A DNA stretch of 64,000 bases from Pictodentalium vernedei (Eukaryota > Mollusca > Scaphopoda > Dentaliida > Dentaliidae), in assembly GCA_031216915.1 (NCBI GenBank), contig CM062297.1, positions 833,233,337 to 833,297,336 of the forward strand, given 5' to 3'. Below are positions 22,208-32,448 of the stretch, one piece after another. Each line of letters opens with the position of its first letter. Position 1 is the stretch's first letter. A model generated the notes under the pieces. That model was not told where the DNA came from and did not search any database. It was given only the letters and a program-made list of their open reading frames with translations. Made by a program: the position numbers and the translations under genes.

Positions 22208-23425
22208 GAAAAATGTCTGGAGCATATAGTGGCCGCTTTGTCCACCCATTTATCAGTTGGTTCATCCATCATTCCATCTGTTTGACTATTCTCAACTTTC
22301 ACTGGACCCTGGTCCATAAAATATTATTCAATGGACAGATTTTGTTCAAACTTTACACAATGGTTGCTTATGACTCATGGATATGTCATGACCTTACCCC
22401 AAGGCCATAGCTTCAAGGTCAAGGTCACAGAGAGTTCATGTGTTTGTTCTTCCATTCTACTTTGTCCGGTCCATAAAAATTTATTCAATGAACCAATATT
22501 GTTTGTGCTTCACATCATTATTGCTTATGTCTCAAAGATGTGTCTGGACATTGACCCAAGTTCATAGCTCCAGTGTCAAGGTCACAGACCATTCATGTGT
22601 TTGTTCTTCCATTCTACATTGTTCATTCCATAAAAAATTATTCAATAGACCGATCTTGTTCTAGCTTCAAACAACAATTTCTTATGCCTCAAGGATGGCA
22701 TGACCCCATCCCAAGGTCATAGCACCAAGGTCAAGATCACAAACTGTTTGTTTGTTTGTTCCTTCTTTTTAACGCCCTGGTCCATAAAACTTATTTAATG
22801 GAGCAACCTTGTTTATCCTTCATACGATGATTGCTTATGTTTCAAGGGTGTCATGACCTTCACCCAAGGTCATAGCTCTAAGGCCAAGGTCACTGGCCAT
22901 TCACATGTTTGTTTTTCCCTTCTACTTTGTCCAGTGCATAAAAAATATTCAATGGACCAATCTTGTTCATGCTTTGCACAATGATAGCTTACAAACTGTT
23001 TGTTCCTCCTTTTTAATGTCTGGTCCATAAAGATATTTCAGTTGATCAATTTTGTTCTTTCAAGGGTGTCATGATCTTGAACCATGGGCATAACTCCAAG
23101 GTCGAGGTCACAGACCACCCATGTGTTCATTCTATACTTTGACCGGTCCATAAAAATATTATTCAATGGACTGATCTTGTTTATAAACCATGCAATGATT
23201 GCTTATGACTAAAGGGTGTGTCATGACCTTGATTCAGCGTCATAGCTCCAAGGTCAAGGTCACAAACCATTCATATGTTCATTCATCCCTTCTAACTTTG
23301 TAAGGTTCATGAAAAATTGTTCAGTGGACCAATCTTGTGAATAGTTCCCACAGTTATTGCTTACAACTCATGGTCCATGGTAACCTTGATCCAATGTCTT
23401 TTCTCCAAGGTACCTCCTCGAAAAC
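22208..23425 (+). repeat. Tandem-repeat element, ~155 bp units (Helentron-associated type)
   Basis: Begins 'aaaatgtctggagcatatag' then 'ggccgctttgtcc', a start like that of the fragment at 34,850. About eight units follow, each with 'ggtccataaaa', 'attcaatgga', 'attgcttatg' and 'caaggtcaaggtcaca' (spacing about 155 bp). Non-coding. The 3' end is not clear. Confidence 0.7.
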
Positions 23426-23695
23426 AAGTTGAGTTGTGATAAAAGATTGTATATAAGCACAATGAGTGCATAACACTGTTATCTATCATTCAGTCAACAA
23501 AACCCCAAACCATGACTTCTGGAAAATAGTCATTAAACAAAAAGCCATGCTCAACTGATCAAAATAATGAGACTTGTGCAGGGGTCTTTTTAAACACATT
23601 AATTTTCAGAAGTGTACAAACAACAATGAGATTGACATTAAGTTTGAGACTTTTCAAGCTGTCACTTTCAGTTATTGCGATCTGTCTTCATTTTT

Positions 23696-24905
23696 AGCTC
23701 ACCTGGCCTGAAAGGCAGTGTGAGCTTTTGCTATCACTAGGCATCTGTCGTCTGTTGTCTATCATCAGTAAACTTTTCACATTTTCATCTTCTTCTCTGG
23801 AACCGCTGAGCCGGTCTGAGCTAAACTTGGCAGGAATGGTCTGTGGGAGGTCCTCTACAAACGATCCTCATTTTGTTCCTGTCAGATGAAAACATGGTCG
23901 CCAGAGGTATTCTTTGTTTCTGGTTGGTGGATTTCAAAAATCTTCTCTGAAACTACAAGGCCAAATGTTTTGAAACTTTGGATGATTGATCACTGGGACC
24001 CCCTCTACCAACGATCTTCATTTAATGTTGATGGGTGCAAACATGGCCGCAATTGCAGCTTATAGTTACCTTAGAAACCCTATGGGAAATCACATTTTCA
24101 TCTTCTTCCCTGGAGCTACTGAGCCAATGTGTACCAAACTTGGCTGGAATGGTGTTTGGGAAGTCCTCTACAAACAATCCTCATTTTGTTCCCGTTAGTT
24201 GAAAAACATGGCCGCCAGAGGCATTCTTTGATTCTGATTGGTGGATTTTGAAAAATCTTCTCCAAGGCCAAATATTTTAAAACTTTGCATTCTTGATGAC
24301 TAGGACACCCTCTACCAATGATCCTCATTTAATGTTGATCGGTTTACAAACATGGCCCAATTGCAGCTTATAGTTACTATAGGAATCCTATGGGAAATCA
24401 CATTTTCATTTTCTTCTCGGGAACTACTGAGCCAATGTGTACCAAACTTGGCAGGAATGGTCTATGGGAGGTCCTCTACAAACAATACTCATTTTGTTCC
24501 CATTGGTTGAAAAAAATGGCCTTCAGAGTCATTCTTTGATTTTGATTGGTGGATTTTTAAAAATCTTCTCCTCTAAAACCACAAAGCCAAATGTTTTGAA
24601 ACTTCACAGGATTGATTACTGGGACACCCTCTACCAACAATCCTCATTTAATGTTGATCGGGATGTAAACATGACTGCAATTGCAGCTTATAGTTAAGAT
24701 AGAAATCCTTCGGGAAATCACATTTTCATTTTCTTCTCTGGAACTACTGAGCTGATGTGAACAAACCGTGCAGGAATGATCTATGGGAGGTTCTCTACAA
24801 CTGTTTCTCATTTTGTTCCTGTTGGATGAAAAACATGGCTGCCAGAAGCATTCTTTGATTCTGATTGGTCGATTTTGAAAAATCTTTTCCTCTGAAACTA
24901 CCATT
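23696..24905 (+). repeat. Tandem-repeat element, ~315 bp units (AGCTCAC family), copy 1
   Basis: Begins 'tagctcacctggcctgaaag', whose first bases pair with 'gtgagct' to form a 5' hairpin. Units carry 'cattttcatcttcttc', 'ctgagcc', 'accaaacttggcaggaatgg', 'cctctacaaac', 'atggccgcca', and 'gattggtgga'. The same family is at 46,526-47,604 and a scrap at 28,670-28,742. No open frames of note. The 3' hairpin end seen in the second copy is missing here. Confidence 0.75.
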
Positions 24906-26130
24906 ACGTGTACAGCACCCATATGAGACTGGTCAATTGAAACCCCAGTTATTGATGCTAAATTTAGGTTAGTGCTGTCTATTTATAGAGGAACTATTTA
25001 TGAGTGGGCGTGTACAATTAATTACTTATCTCTATTGACATCAGAGCAACATTAACAAGAACATTGGCTTTGATATATTTTATTTCATTCAAGTGTTTCA
25101 ACTTTTAACAAGCGATAAACTAGAAACATAATACACTGCACATAGATATTAACATAAAAAAGTTTGTTTTTTGCACATAGATATTTACATAAATGAGTTG
25201 TCTTTTTTTAATCTTTTAACTTCATTTGGTTTCTTACAAGTAGCCTAACATTACAGTACGTTCAACGTGGATTGAAACAAAAACGCCGCTGCGGTGTGTT
25301 CTCCATCGTGGAGTTTCAGTGGACCGCAGTGTTTGATCAGTGGAAGACAGTTTTCAAAACACCGACCCGCCGTGGTCACGAGCATTAAGGGATTAGCTTA
25401 ATTGCTTTTGCATGTCAGTTTCTCTGCTGATTAATAAATACCATCTTGTGACGTCAACTGGCAAAACAACTGCGTTTGTTACTGGCAGTAGATAAATTTA
25501 TTTTAAATTAAAATTGGAATTTGGAGGGGGCAGACGGCGACTATTGTTGTGGTTTGAAATTGTAAATTGGGAATAGAACAGTCAGTTCCATTTGGTTAAG
25601 TACAAAGTCCTCGTCACTTTCGAAACTAAACTGTTGTGTTTGCGCGATCGATTTGATCGAGGAAATAAATAAACCAGACTTGAGAAAAACAACTAATAAT
25701 CGCGAAGTTCCCAATTTCACATTTTGTTTACAGCTGTAGGCCAACACGTGATGAACCGTGTTTTCCTTGGGTGGGATGTTTAGGCAAAAAAACCTCCTGC
25801 GACCAGCCCATCCTCTTTCCCGTCTTACTCTTGTCGGGCTACGCAATTAAAGATTCTTATAAAAAGGATATAGTAAAAAGAAAAAATAGTGTTTTTGAAT
25901 GGATACCAAAATGTATCTCACTCGTGACTGAAACTAATGATTATTTCACATGGGGGAGGAGGGGGTGGTCGGGAGATATTTGCATACCGCGGAAACAAAT
26001 ATCCTTCATCCAATTCTGTAGGGGTTCGTTAATACTTTTATACTCTTTGCATTTGCAGATTTTTCAACGTTCCTCGACATTGTTGTTATTTGTATTATCA
26101 ATTGCTAAGCCGGGGGGAGGGGGGGGGGGG
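24906..26130. other. Intron DNA, no recognised gene
   Basis: Contains open frames of about 100 codons on the minus strand (25,541-25,846) and 177 codons on the plus strand (25,771-26,304), but neither has splice or start context, and the latter runs through a poly(G) tract and a SINE. The stretch near 25,260-25,400 is more G+C-rich than its surroundings. Nothing further can be supported. Confidence 0.35.
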
Positions 26131-26132
26131 GG

Positions 26133-26530
26133 TGTCGCGGTAACCGGTTCTCGCCAGATCACCGAAGTTAAGCAACGTCGAGCGCGGTTAGTAGTTGGAT
26201 GGGTGACCATCATTTCAGCGACCATTTCAGCGACTGATTCGTGCTCCCGCGTTGTGTCCTTGGGCAAGGCACTTAACCCCTTAGCCTACATGGGGGCACG
26301 ATGACGCTGTGTACTAAGGCGTACTGCACGTCGATGGTGCGCATGTCTTCAACCAATCTAACCCTGCCTGTGCCGCGGTGCAGAGTTCAGAGTTACGATG
26401 TTGGGGAGCTGGTCGTCGCTGCGCGGTGGTTCTCTCCGGGTACTCCGGCTTCCTCCACCTGTAAAACTGTCACCGACATGATGTGGCTGTTAATGTGTCG
26501 TTAAACCCTAATAAATAATAAAAAATAATA
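26133..26530 (+). mobile_element. SINE with 5S rRNA-like head
   Basis: The head (26,133-26,215) resembles the internal control region of a 5S rRNA gene: an A-box-like 'gaagttaagcaacg' (26,164-26,177) and a C-box-like 'ggttagtagttggatgggtg' (26,186-26,205) in correct order and spacing. The body then reads 'gtgtccttgggcaaggcact', 'tactaaggcgtactgcacg', 'cggtggttctctcc' and 'cctgtaaaactgt', and ends 'gttaaaccctaataaata'. The body and tail are shared with SINEs in this window that have tRNA-like heads. RNA polymerase III promotion is expected from the head. It is a non-coding retroposon, not a working 5S gene. Confidence 0.75.
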
Positions 26531-27760
26531 GCTAAGCATGTGTGTATGTAAAAATACGTGGGTGAATATAAGGGGGAATTAAAATATCTGCGAATGTGCC
26601 ATTCTAAGAGAGAGTACACTTCAGTGGGAAAGAGATTGAGACAGATATACGTGATGGGTGGGGGGGGGGGGGGGGGGGGGGGGGATAAGAAAAAGTGAAA
26701 GAAAATTAGACACGAAAGTATACCCAAGTGCACTTGGGCGTATGTCTGCATACTACTCTGTGTGTGTGTGGGGGGGGGGGCGCAAGGGTGTGTGTTGGTG
26801 TGCATGCATGTGTTTTGGTTTTTCGGGTTTTGTTTTTTTTTGTTTTTTGGGGGATTTTTTTTGCGGGGGGGGGGGGGGGGGGGGGTGGGTTCTTTTATGA
26901 ACTACTGTAAAAAAAGACCTACCTCTGATGAAGATATGTCTCATAAGCCTTCATAGGCTGGATTTCATATAAATATTTTGTAAATACTCTGTATATTATG
27001 TATGTGTATTGAAATGTGACACTTAAATAAAATATTCTACTACTACATTAAAGTAGTCGGGATTGATGTGATTAATTAAATATAGTAGATTAAACTACCA
27101 CTTGCACAAGGTGTGAAATAACATTTGAATGGCGCAACAAAGCACAGAGCTGTCCTTCAAACCAACATCTGTTTTAACACCTCTGCACATGACAAGCTTG
27201 AGAAAAAATAAGAGACAAATCAACATTTTCAATTACTTTTTTAATTCAGCAATCATAATTATAACCATATGTAAATAAAATCAATAGAAAATAATATTTT
27301 TTTTATTTTTCAATAATGACATGCCAGACCAGAATTAAGCCAGACCACCACACGTCATAACCCTAGCTCAAACATGCCCCGAAATTTCGTATTATAATTT
27401 TTTGGGTTTGTCCTCCCACACGTGTCTTGAAACCCCCAAAATTAAAATAGGTCTTTCAGGCAGGAGATTTTAGTTCCTCTATCGGAGAATTTCTGGCGCT
27501 ACCCCTGATTTTTACGTGCAGCCAGCACATAAAAAATTTCAGTGTCTTGGCAGTGTAAGATTCAGTCATCCATACCACTCCAATATGGTGAAGTAAATAG
27601 TCACCTCCCCCCCCCCCCCCCTCATTCCCCATCCCCGAAACGAGGCAATTGGACTCCAGACTCCCATAAACCCACACGCACAAATAGGCCTATATCATCG
27701 ATTGCTTGCCCATCTGCACACACACCCCCCCCCCCCCCCCCCCCCCCAATCTTGGCCAGT
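26531..27760. repeat. Cluster of G and C homopolymer runs
   Basis: Runs of G at 26,660-26,684, 26,770-26,780 and 26,865-26,885, and of C at 27,607-27,621 and 27,725-27,747, with another G-rich run just upstream at 26,109-26,132. The flanking DNA includes GT-rich stretches. Apparent open frames here encode Gly or Pro runs and are artefacts. Confidence 0.85.
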
Positions 27761-28669
27761 TTTCCTTGTTAGTGCATGCAGGTGCTTCAATATATGGATT
27801 CCGAAGCGTGTTGGGCTGAAACGTCCCAGGGCCACCACAAGCATTCCTTTTTCGTTAATGTAGTTTATTTATGTTAATTCCACTCTCAACATGTATATTT
27901 TAACATTCCACTCTGGACTTAATATTTAAAATCTTAAATCGGATTCCCTTCCTACCCAACCCACAATTTATTAAAAATTCAGTACCGGTAACATGATTCT
28001 TCTCCGTCAATAGCTACAGTTAGGTAAAAGACCGTCAGGGGAATGTCCAGATATTGTGCTGGTCAAGTTATAATTTTTTCAACTCACATCCATGATTTCA
28101 GTACGGTATAATATTTATTTTTTCGTAATACCTCGAGTTCTGAATCGATTTTGATGAACAACATTCGGAATCGCAATAGCTTTTAATAACTTTTTCAAAT
28201 ATTGAACTATCTTTTTAATATTTCAAGTAAAAGTAAAGGTAATTTTTCACTGACTGTGAAAAAAATTGATCTAATTAAGAGCCGGCGACTGAGAGATCAA
28301 AAGATAAACCGACGTCATCCAAACATCCCATCACACAGTTTGACATATTCATGCGAGATTAAAAACACGATTCAAACTCCATATTTTGATCGCTTTTTCT
28401 GCCATATTAATGCGTTTTATTATCAAAGAACATGTATGGAGTACACGTATTCAATTTATACTTAAGTGCAATACCTAACAATCACTAAACAACAATGAAC
28501 TGAAACTATTTTGGGTGGAAGAATAAACCTGATTACCGCACTTGCAAAAAACACAAGTTAATTATAGACAAATTGAAGTCACGTGGTGGGGTTTTGAGAC
28601 CCCACCTCGTAGTGTAATTAGTGGGGTCTCAATTTCTGTGTTCATATGGGCAGCGTACACGACATGCAA
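27761..28669. other. Unassigned A+T-rich DNA
   Basis: No gene or repeat recognised, apart from a short inverted repeat near 28,583-28,633 ('gtggggttttgagaccccac' and 'gtggggtctcaa'). Confidence 0.4.
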
Positions 28670-28742
28670 GGCCATATGTTTTGAAACTACACATGGTTGA
28701 TGACTGGGACACCTTCTACCAACGATCCTCATATAATGTTGA
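28670..28742 (+). repeat. Scrap of the AGCTCAC tandem-repeat family
   Basis: 'tttgaaactacacatggttg' then 'atgactgggacacc' and 'taccaacgatcctcat' match the unit of the elements at 23,696 and 46,526. Confidence 0.6.
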
Positions 28743-28953
28743 TTACATGTACCTTGTGAAATAACTGTTCTGAGTGTGTGTGTGTGTGTTTGTTTTTTAT
28801 TCGTAACTTTTATTGTTACTGCAATAATGATACAAGATCATTCATTGCAAAATTGTTAATGCTATTATGTTTGTTATTGCATTTTTAGGTAAATGATAGA
28901 TAAATAAAATACATCAATCAAAAAAGGTAAAATATTAAAGTCTCATAATTTAA

Positions 28954-29634
28954 CCCTTTGAGACTTCAATTATCCTGACGTTCAAACGTCACTGGGAGAA
29001 TCACTTCAACGTTTTTCAAAATGCGACGTCAAACATTGGAAAGTACAAATAACAAGATATTACTGATTATCTGGTTGAGGGTTAGATTATTTTTGGTGAT
29101 CAGAATTTGTTATTCAAAACTTGTTTATTACAAATTATTGGAGAGTGCCCACAGGCATAATAAAACAAATTTGTATAAACGAAATATCATTTGTGTTTGA
29201 CTTAATATGAAATGTAGGCTAAGCAATGAAAGTGTTGGCTTTTACTCTGGTATTCTCATCTTTTGAAAGCACTAAAGGGGGCTTCTAACACTGAATCAAT
29301 ATAAACAAAATATCGTTTGTGTTTGACTTAATATGAAATGTAGGCTAAGCAAGGAAAGTGTTGGCTTTTACTCTGGTATTCTCATTTTTTGAAAGCCCTA
29401 AAGGGGGCTTCTAACACTCAATCAGTTAAGAAGTCTTGACAGCAGGATTATATTAGTATTTTAAGCTGCGATAACATTTGGCTCAATGGTTGCCACTGAG
29501 CACTATTCGAGAGAAAATAGGAATTGAGGTTAAAACTTAAAAAAATCGATAAATAATAACAAAACAAATGACCACAAAGTATCAACGTGCTGTTTGATTT
29601 CATACATAATAACACTTACAAAAGTATCAAAGGG
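28954..29634. mobile_element. piggyBac-like MITE
   Basis: Flanked by TTAA on both sides (28,950-28,953 and 29,635-29,638), with terminal inverted repeats CCCTTTGA / TCAAAGGG. The TTAA target and CCC start are the hallmark of piggyBac elements. It is 681 bp long with no transposase frame, hence a non-autonomous element. It contains a 126-bp tandem duplication (29,172-29,423). Confidence 0.75.
29172..29423. repeat. 126-bp tandem duplication inside the piggyBac-like MITE
   Basis: Two copies in a row, starting near 29,172 and 29,298, each with 'tttgtgtttgacttaatatg' and 'ggcttttactctggtattct' and ending 'gggggcttctaacact'. Only a handful of differences separate them, so the duplication is recent relative to other repeats here. 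Confidence 0.85.
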
Positions 29635-29911
29635 TTAAATTAAACAAACGATTATCAAAGGATTAATACTAAGTTTGGAAGACACTGCAAGCAAAGGAAA
29701 CATTCAACAAAGGGGTTCAGTTTCAATGAGGGATTGCTTGCGAACCAAAACCATTTTCTTTTAGTCCAAACTTAAATAGTCTTAGTATAATAGGAAGTGA
29801 AGTTTTGGACTCAAGACAGCAATAATTTGATATTCAGGTTTAACTTTACAAAACCTTTCAATTAAGTCTGGTCACTTAATTGGATATCTCTTAACTGAAT
29901 AAACCTCTTAA

Positions 29912-30153
29912 CTGGTAGAGTGCTAAATTATTTTTGGTCATCAAAATCTGTCCACATGTTTTTGCCTTGTTATAATTTATGAGAGAGTGCCCAGTGGCAC
30001 TCTCCCATAAATTCTAACATGGCAAATCTGTACAGACTAAATAATTTTACTTCAAAGATAAAATGAAGCACATCTACAGATTATGAATCCTTTAATTTGT
30101 GGTACCTGCACTTAAGAATAAAGCCCAAATATGGGCTTCCAGCACTCAACCAG
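29912..30153. mobile_element. TTAA-flanked MITE nested in the CAGTGGAACCC MITE
   Basis: TTAA lies on both sides (29,908-29,911; 30,154-30,157). The ends are CTGGTAGAGTGCT and AGCACTCAACCAG. An internal inverted repeat ('gagagtgcccagtggcactc') lies near 29,980-30,010. The uninterrupted host sequence ('ccctgttaattgaatata') is seen at 19.05 kb, confirming TTAA as the target. piggyBac-like by target choice only. Confidence 0.65.
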
Positions 30154-30361
30154 TTAATTGAATATAATTTCCCAACACAAAACCATTTACCATACCTCCA
30201 GTACAAATTTGACCTGTTAATTGAATATAGGTTATAGAGTAAACTCCTGTTAATTGAATAAAAAAATCTTTTAACGTGTCGAGAAATTATCTTGACTCTC
30301 CCCAGTTTTCCTTTGTTTATAGACCTATCTGGCCTCAGTACATCCAGTACATGCATTTAAT

Positions 30362-31960
30362 TATACCCCCGCTTCGAAGAAGTGGGGGCTATATAGGAAT
30401 CGCCCTGTACGTCCGTCCGTCCGTCCGTACGTCCGTCCATACGTCTTTCCGGACACGAAATTCTTGTGTGCGCAACTCCTCCTACATTTATCAATCAATT
30501 TGGACAAAACTTTTCAGACATCATCACTACTAAGTGAACATGCGCATATTCCAAGATTTTTGATCTGCGACAATTTTAACCAGGTTATCTCCCTTTGACT
30601 TAGATTTATTGTGTCTTTCCATCCGAACAAATTCTTGTGTGCGCAACTCCTCCTACATTAATGAACCGATTTTGATGAAACCTTTCAAACATCATCTCTA
30701 CTAAGTGAACATGTGCATATTCCAAACTTTTTGATCTGCGACAATTTTAACCAGGTTATCTCTCTTGAACTTTGATTTAATATGGGTTTCTGCATGAAAT
30801 TCTTGTGTGCGCAACTCCTCCTACATTTATCAATCAATTTGGACGAAAGTTTACAGACATCATCACTACTAAGTGAACATGCGAATATTCCAAAATTTTT
30901 GAGCTGTGGCAATTTTAACTAGGTTATCTCCCTTTAACTTAGATTTATTATGGGTTTCTACATGAAATTCTTGTGTGCGCAACTCCTCCTACATTTATCT
31001 ATCAATTTGGACAAAACTTTTCAGACATCATCACTACTAAGTGAACATGCGCATATTCCAAGATTTTTGATCTGCGACAATTTTAACCAGGTTATCTCCC
31101 TTTGACTTAGATTTATTATGTCTTTCCGTTCGAACAAATTCTTGTGTGCGCAACTCTTCCTACATTAATGAACCGATTTTGATGAAACCTTTCAAACATC
31201 ATCTCTACTTATGAACCGATTTTGATGAAACCTTTCAAACATCATCTCTACTAAGTGAACATGTGCATATTCCAAACTTTTTGATCTGCGACAATTTTAA
31301 CCAGGTTATCTCTCTTGAACTTTGATTTAATATGGGTTTCTGCATGAAATTCTTGTGTGCGCAACTCCTCCTACATTTATCAATCAATTTGGACGAAAGT
31401 TTACAGACATCATCACTACTAAGTGAACATGCGCATATTCCAAAATTTTTGAGCTGTGGCAATTTTAACTAGGTTATCTCCCTTTAACTTAGATTTATTA
31501 TGGGTTTCTGCATGAAATTCTTGTGTGCGCAACTCCTCCTACATTTATCAATCAATTTGGACAAAACTTTTCAGACATCATCACTACTAAGTGAACATGT
31601 GCATATTCCAAGATTTTTGATCTGCGACAATTTTAACCAGGTTATCTCCCTTTAACTTGGATTTATTATGGGTTTTCAAATGGGATTCTTGTGTGTGCAA
31701 CTCCTCCTACATTAATGAACCGATTTTGAATACATGTTGCACATTGTAAATGTGTTTTTCCAAATGTAAACCATATATGTGTGGGCTCTTTAAGTATTCA
31801 GTGCTGTTCTGTGGAAGGCCTCATGCAAATACAAATTTCAACAACAAAAAATGATCTTTATGTATACATTTCCTTATGGCCTTCGCCTACATGATCAGAA
31901 GTGCATTCCTCTAAAAACCCAAAGCGGGGGTATTAATCACCTTCAGTGATAGTTCTAGTT
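30362..31960 (+). repeat. Tandem-repeat element, ~180 bp units, with Helentron-like ends
   Basis: Begins 'tatacccccgcttcgaagaa' with a complementary 'gtgggggctatat' and then GTCC/GTAC-rich sequence. Units of about 180 bp follow, each with 'attcttgtgtgcgcaactcc', 'cagacatcatcactactaag', 'gaacatgcgcatattcca' and 'ggttatctccct'. It ends with 'aagcgggggtatta', a hairpin (atcac-cttca-gtgat, 31,936-31,950) and 'agttctagtt'. The end hairpin and the insertion between T residues of the split MITE fit a Helentron-type non-autonomous element. The 75-codon frames on the minus strand are repeat by-products. Confidence 0.75.
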
Positions 31961-32213
31961 TATTATATCGTGTTGGACAGAGCTCATGGAGCTCTGTCAA
32001 ACCAGATATAATAGAATAAATGCTAAGTTTATCTCTGGAATATAGAAAAGTGACACAATCCCTGTTACTTGGATGTTCCTGTTAATTAAATAATTTTCAT
32101 TGGCATAGTGGCTATTCAATTAGCAGGGTTCCACTGTAGCTGTGTTTTCGGGCCTGAGAAATCATTGATTTTTTCTGACTTAAAATTTATGTTTCTGCTT
32201 TATTTGTTTGCAG

Positions 32214-32325
32214 ATGATGGTAATGAGGAATGTGCCTTGTCTATAGGATCTCTTCTATGCATTTTATCAAATGATAAATCAGCAAAAACTGTGATAGTGG
32301 AACAAGATGGAATCAAATTTGCTCA
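32214..32325 (+). CDS. Coding exon, armadillo-repeat-like
   Basis: Flanked by acceptor 'tatttgtttgcag' and donor 'gctca|gtaagtaa'. One frame only is open: two bases, 36 codons (DGNEECALSIGSLLCILSN, then DKSAKTVIVEQDGIKFA) and two bases. The spacing 'AL-x-x-L-x-x-LSN ... k-x-V-x-x-dGi' matches ARM repeat helices 1-2. The upstream exon ends with one base (G), which makes GAT (Asp) at the junction, so the phases agree. It lies 54 bp past the right end of a MITE. No recognisable orthologue can be named. Confidence 0.65.
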
Positions 32326-32448
32326 GTAAGTAATTCTAAAATCCTAATGTGTTTAGGTTCTGATAACCCCTTACCTAGTACAAATAAGTCATAAGTCATG
32401 TTTTTGAATCAAAATTGGAAAAAAATAATAAATTTGTAGAACAATTTT

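Larger units (their letters stand above)
29862..32138. mobile_element. CAGTGGAACCC-family MITE split by two insertions
   Basis: Left sequence (29,862-29,911, 30,154-30,361) and right sequence (31,961-32,138) belong to one element. The right part ends 'agcagggttccactgta' and matches the related copy at 35,205-35,494, including 'gacagagctcatggagctct'. It was interrupted first or later by a 242-bp TTAA-flanked element and by a 1.6-kb tandem-repeat element. Outer ends resemble Tc1/mariner ends (TA plus CAGTGG); this is inference. Confidence 0.6.

Noticed and set aside
26133-26215. Functional 5S rRNA gene
   Set aside because: Only the internal control region resembles 5S; it runs straight into a SINE body and ends in an A/T-rich tail.
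25771-26304. 177-codon plus-strand open frame
   Set aside because: It runs through a poly(G) tract and into the SINE; no start context or splice sites.
26658-26956. Overlapping Gly- and Pro-rich open frames
   Set aside because: Direct consequence of G homopolymers and GT repeats.
30685-31462. Repeated 75-residue minus-strand proteins
   Set aside because: Two nearly identical readings through tandem-repeat units of a non-coding element.
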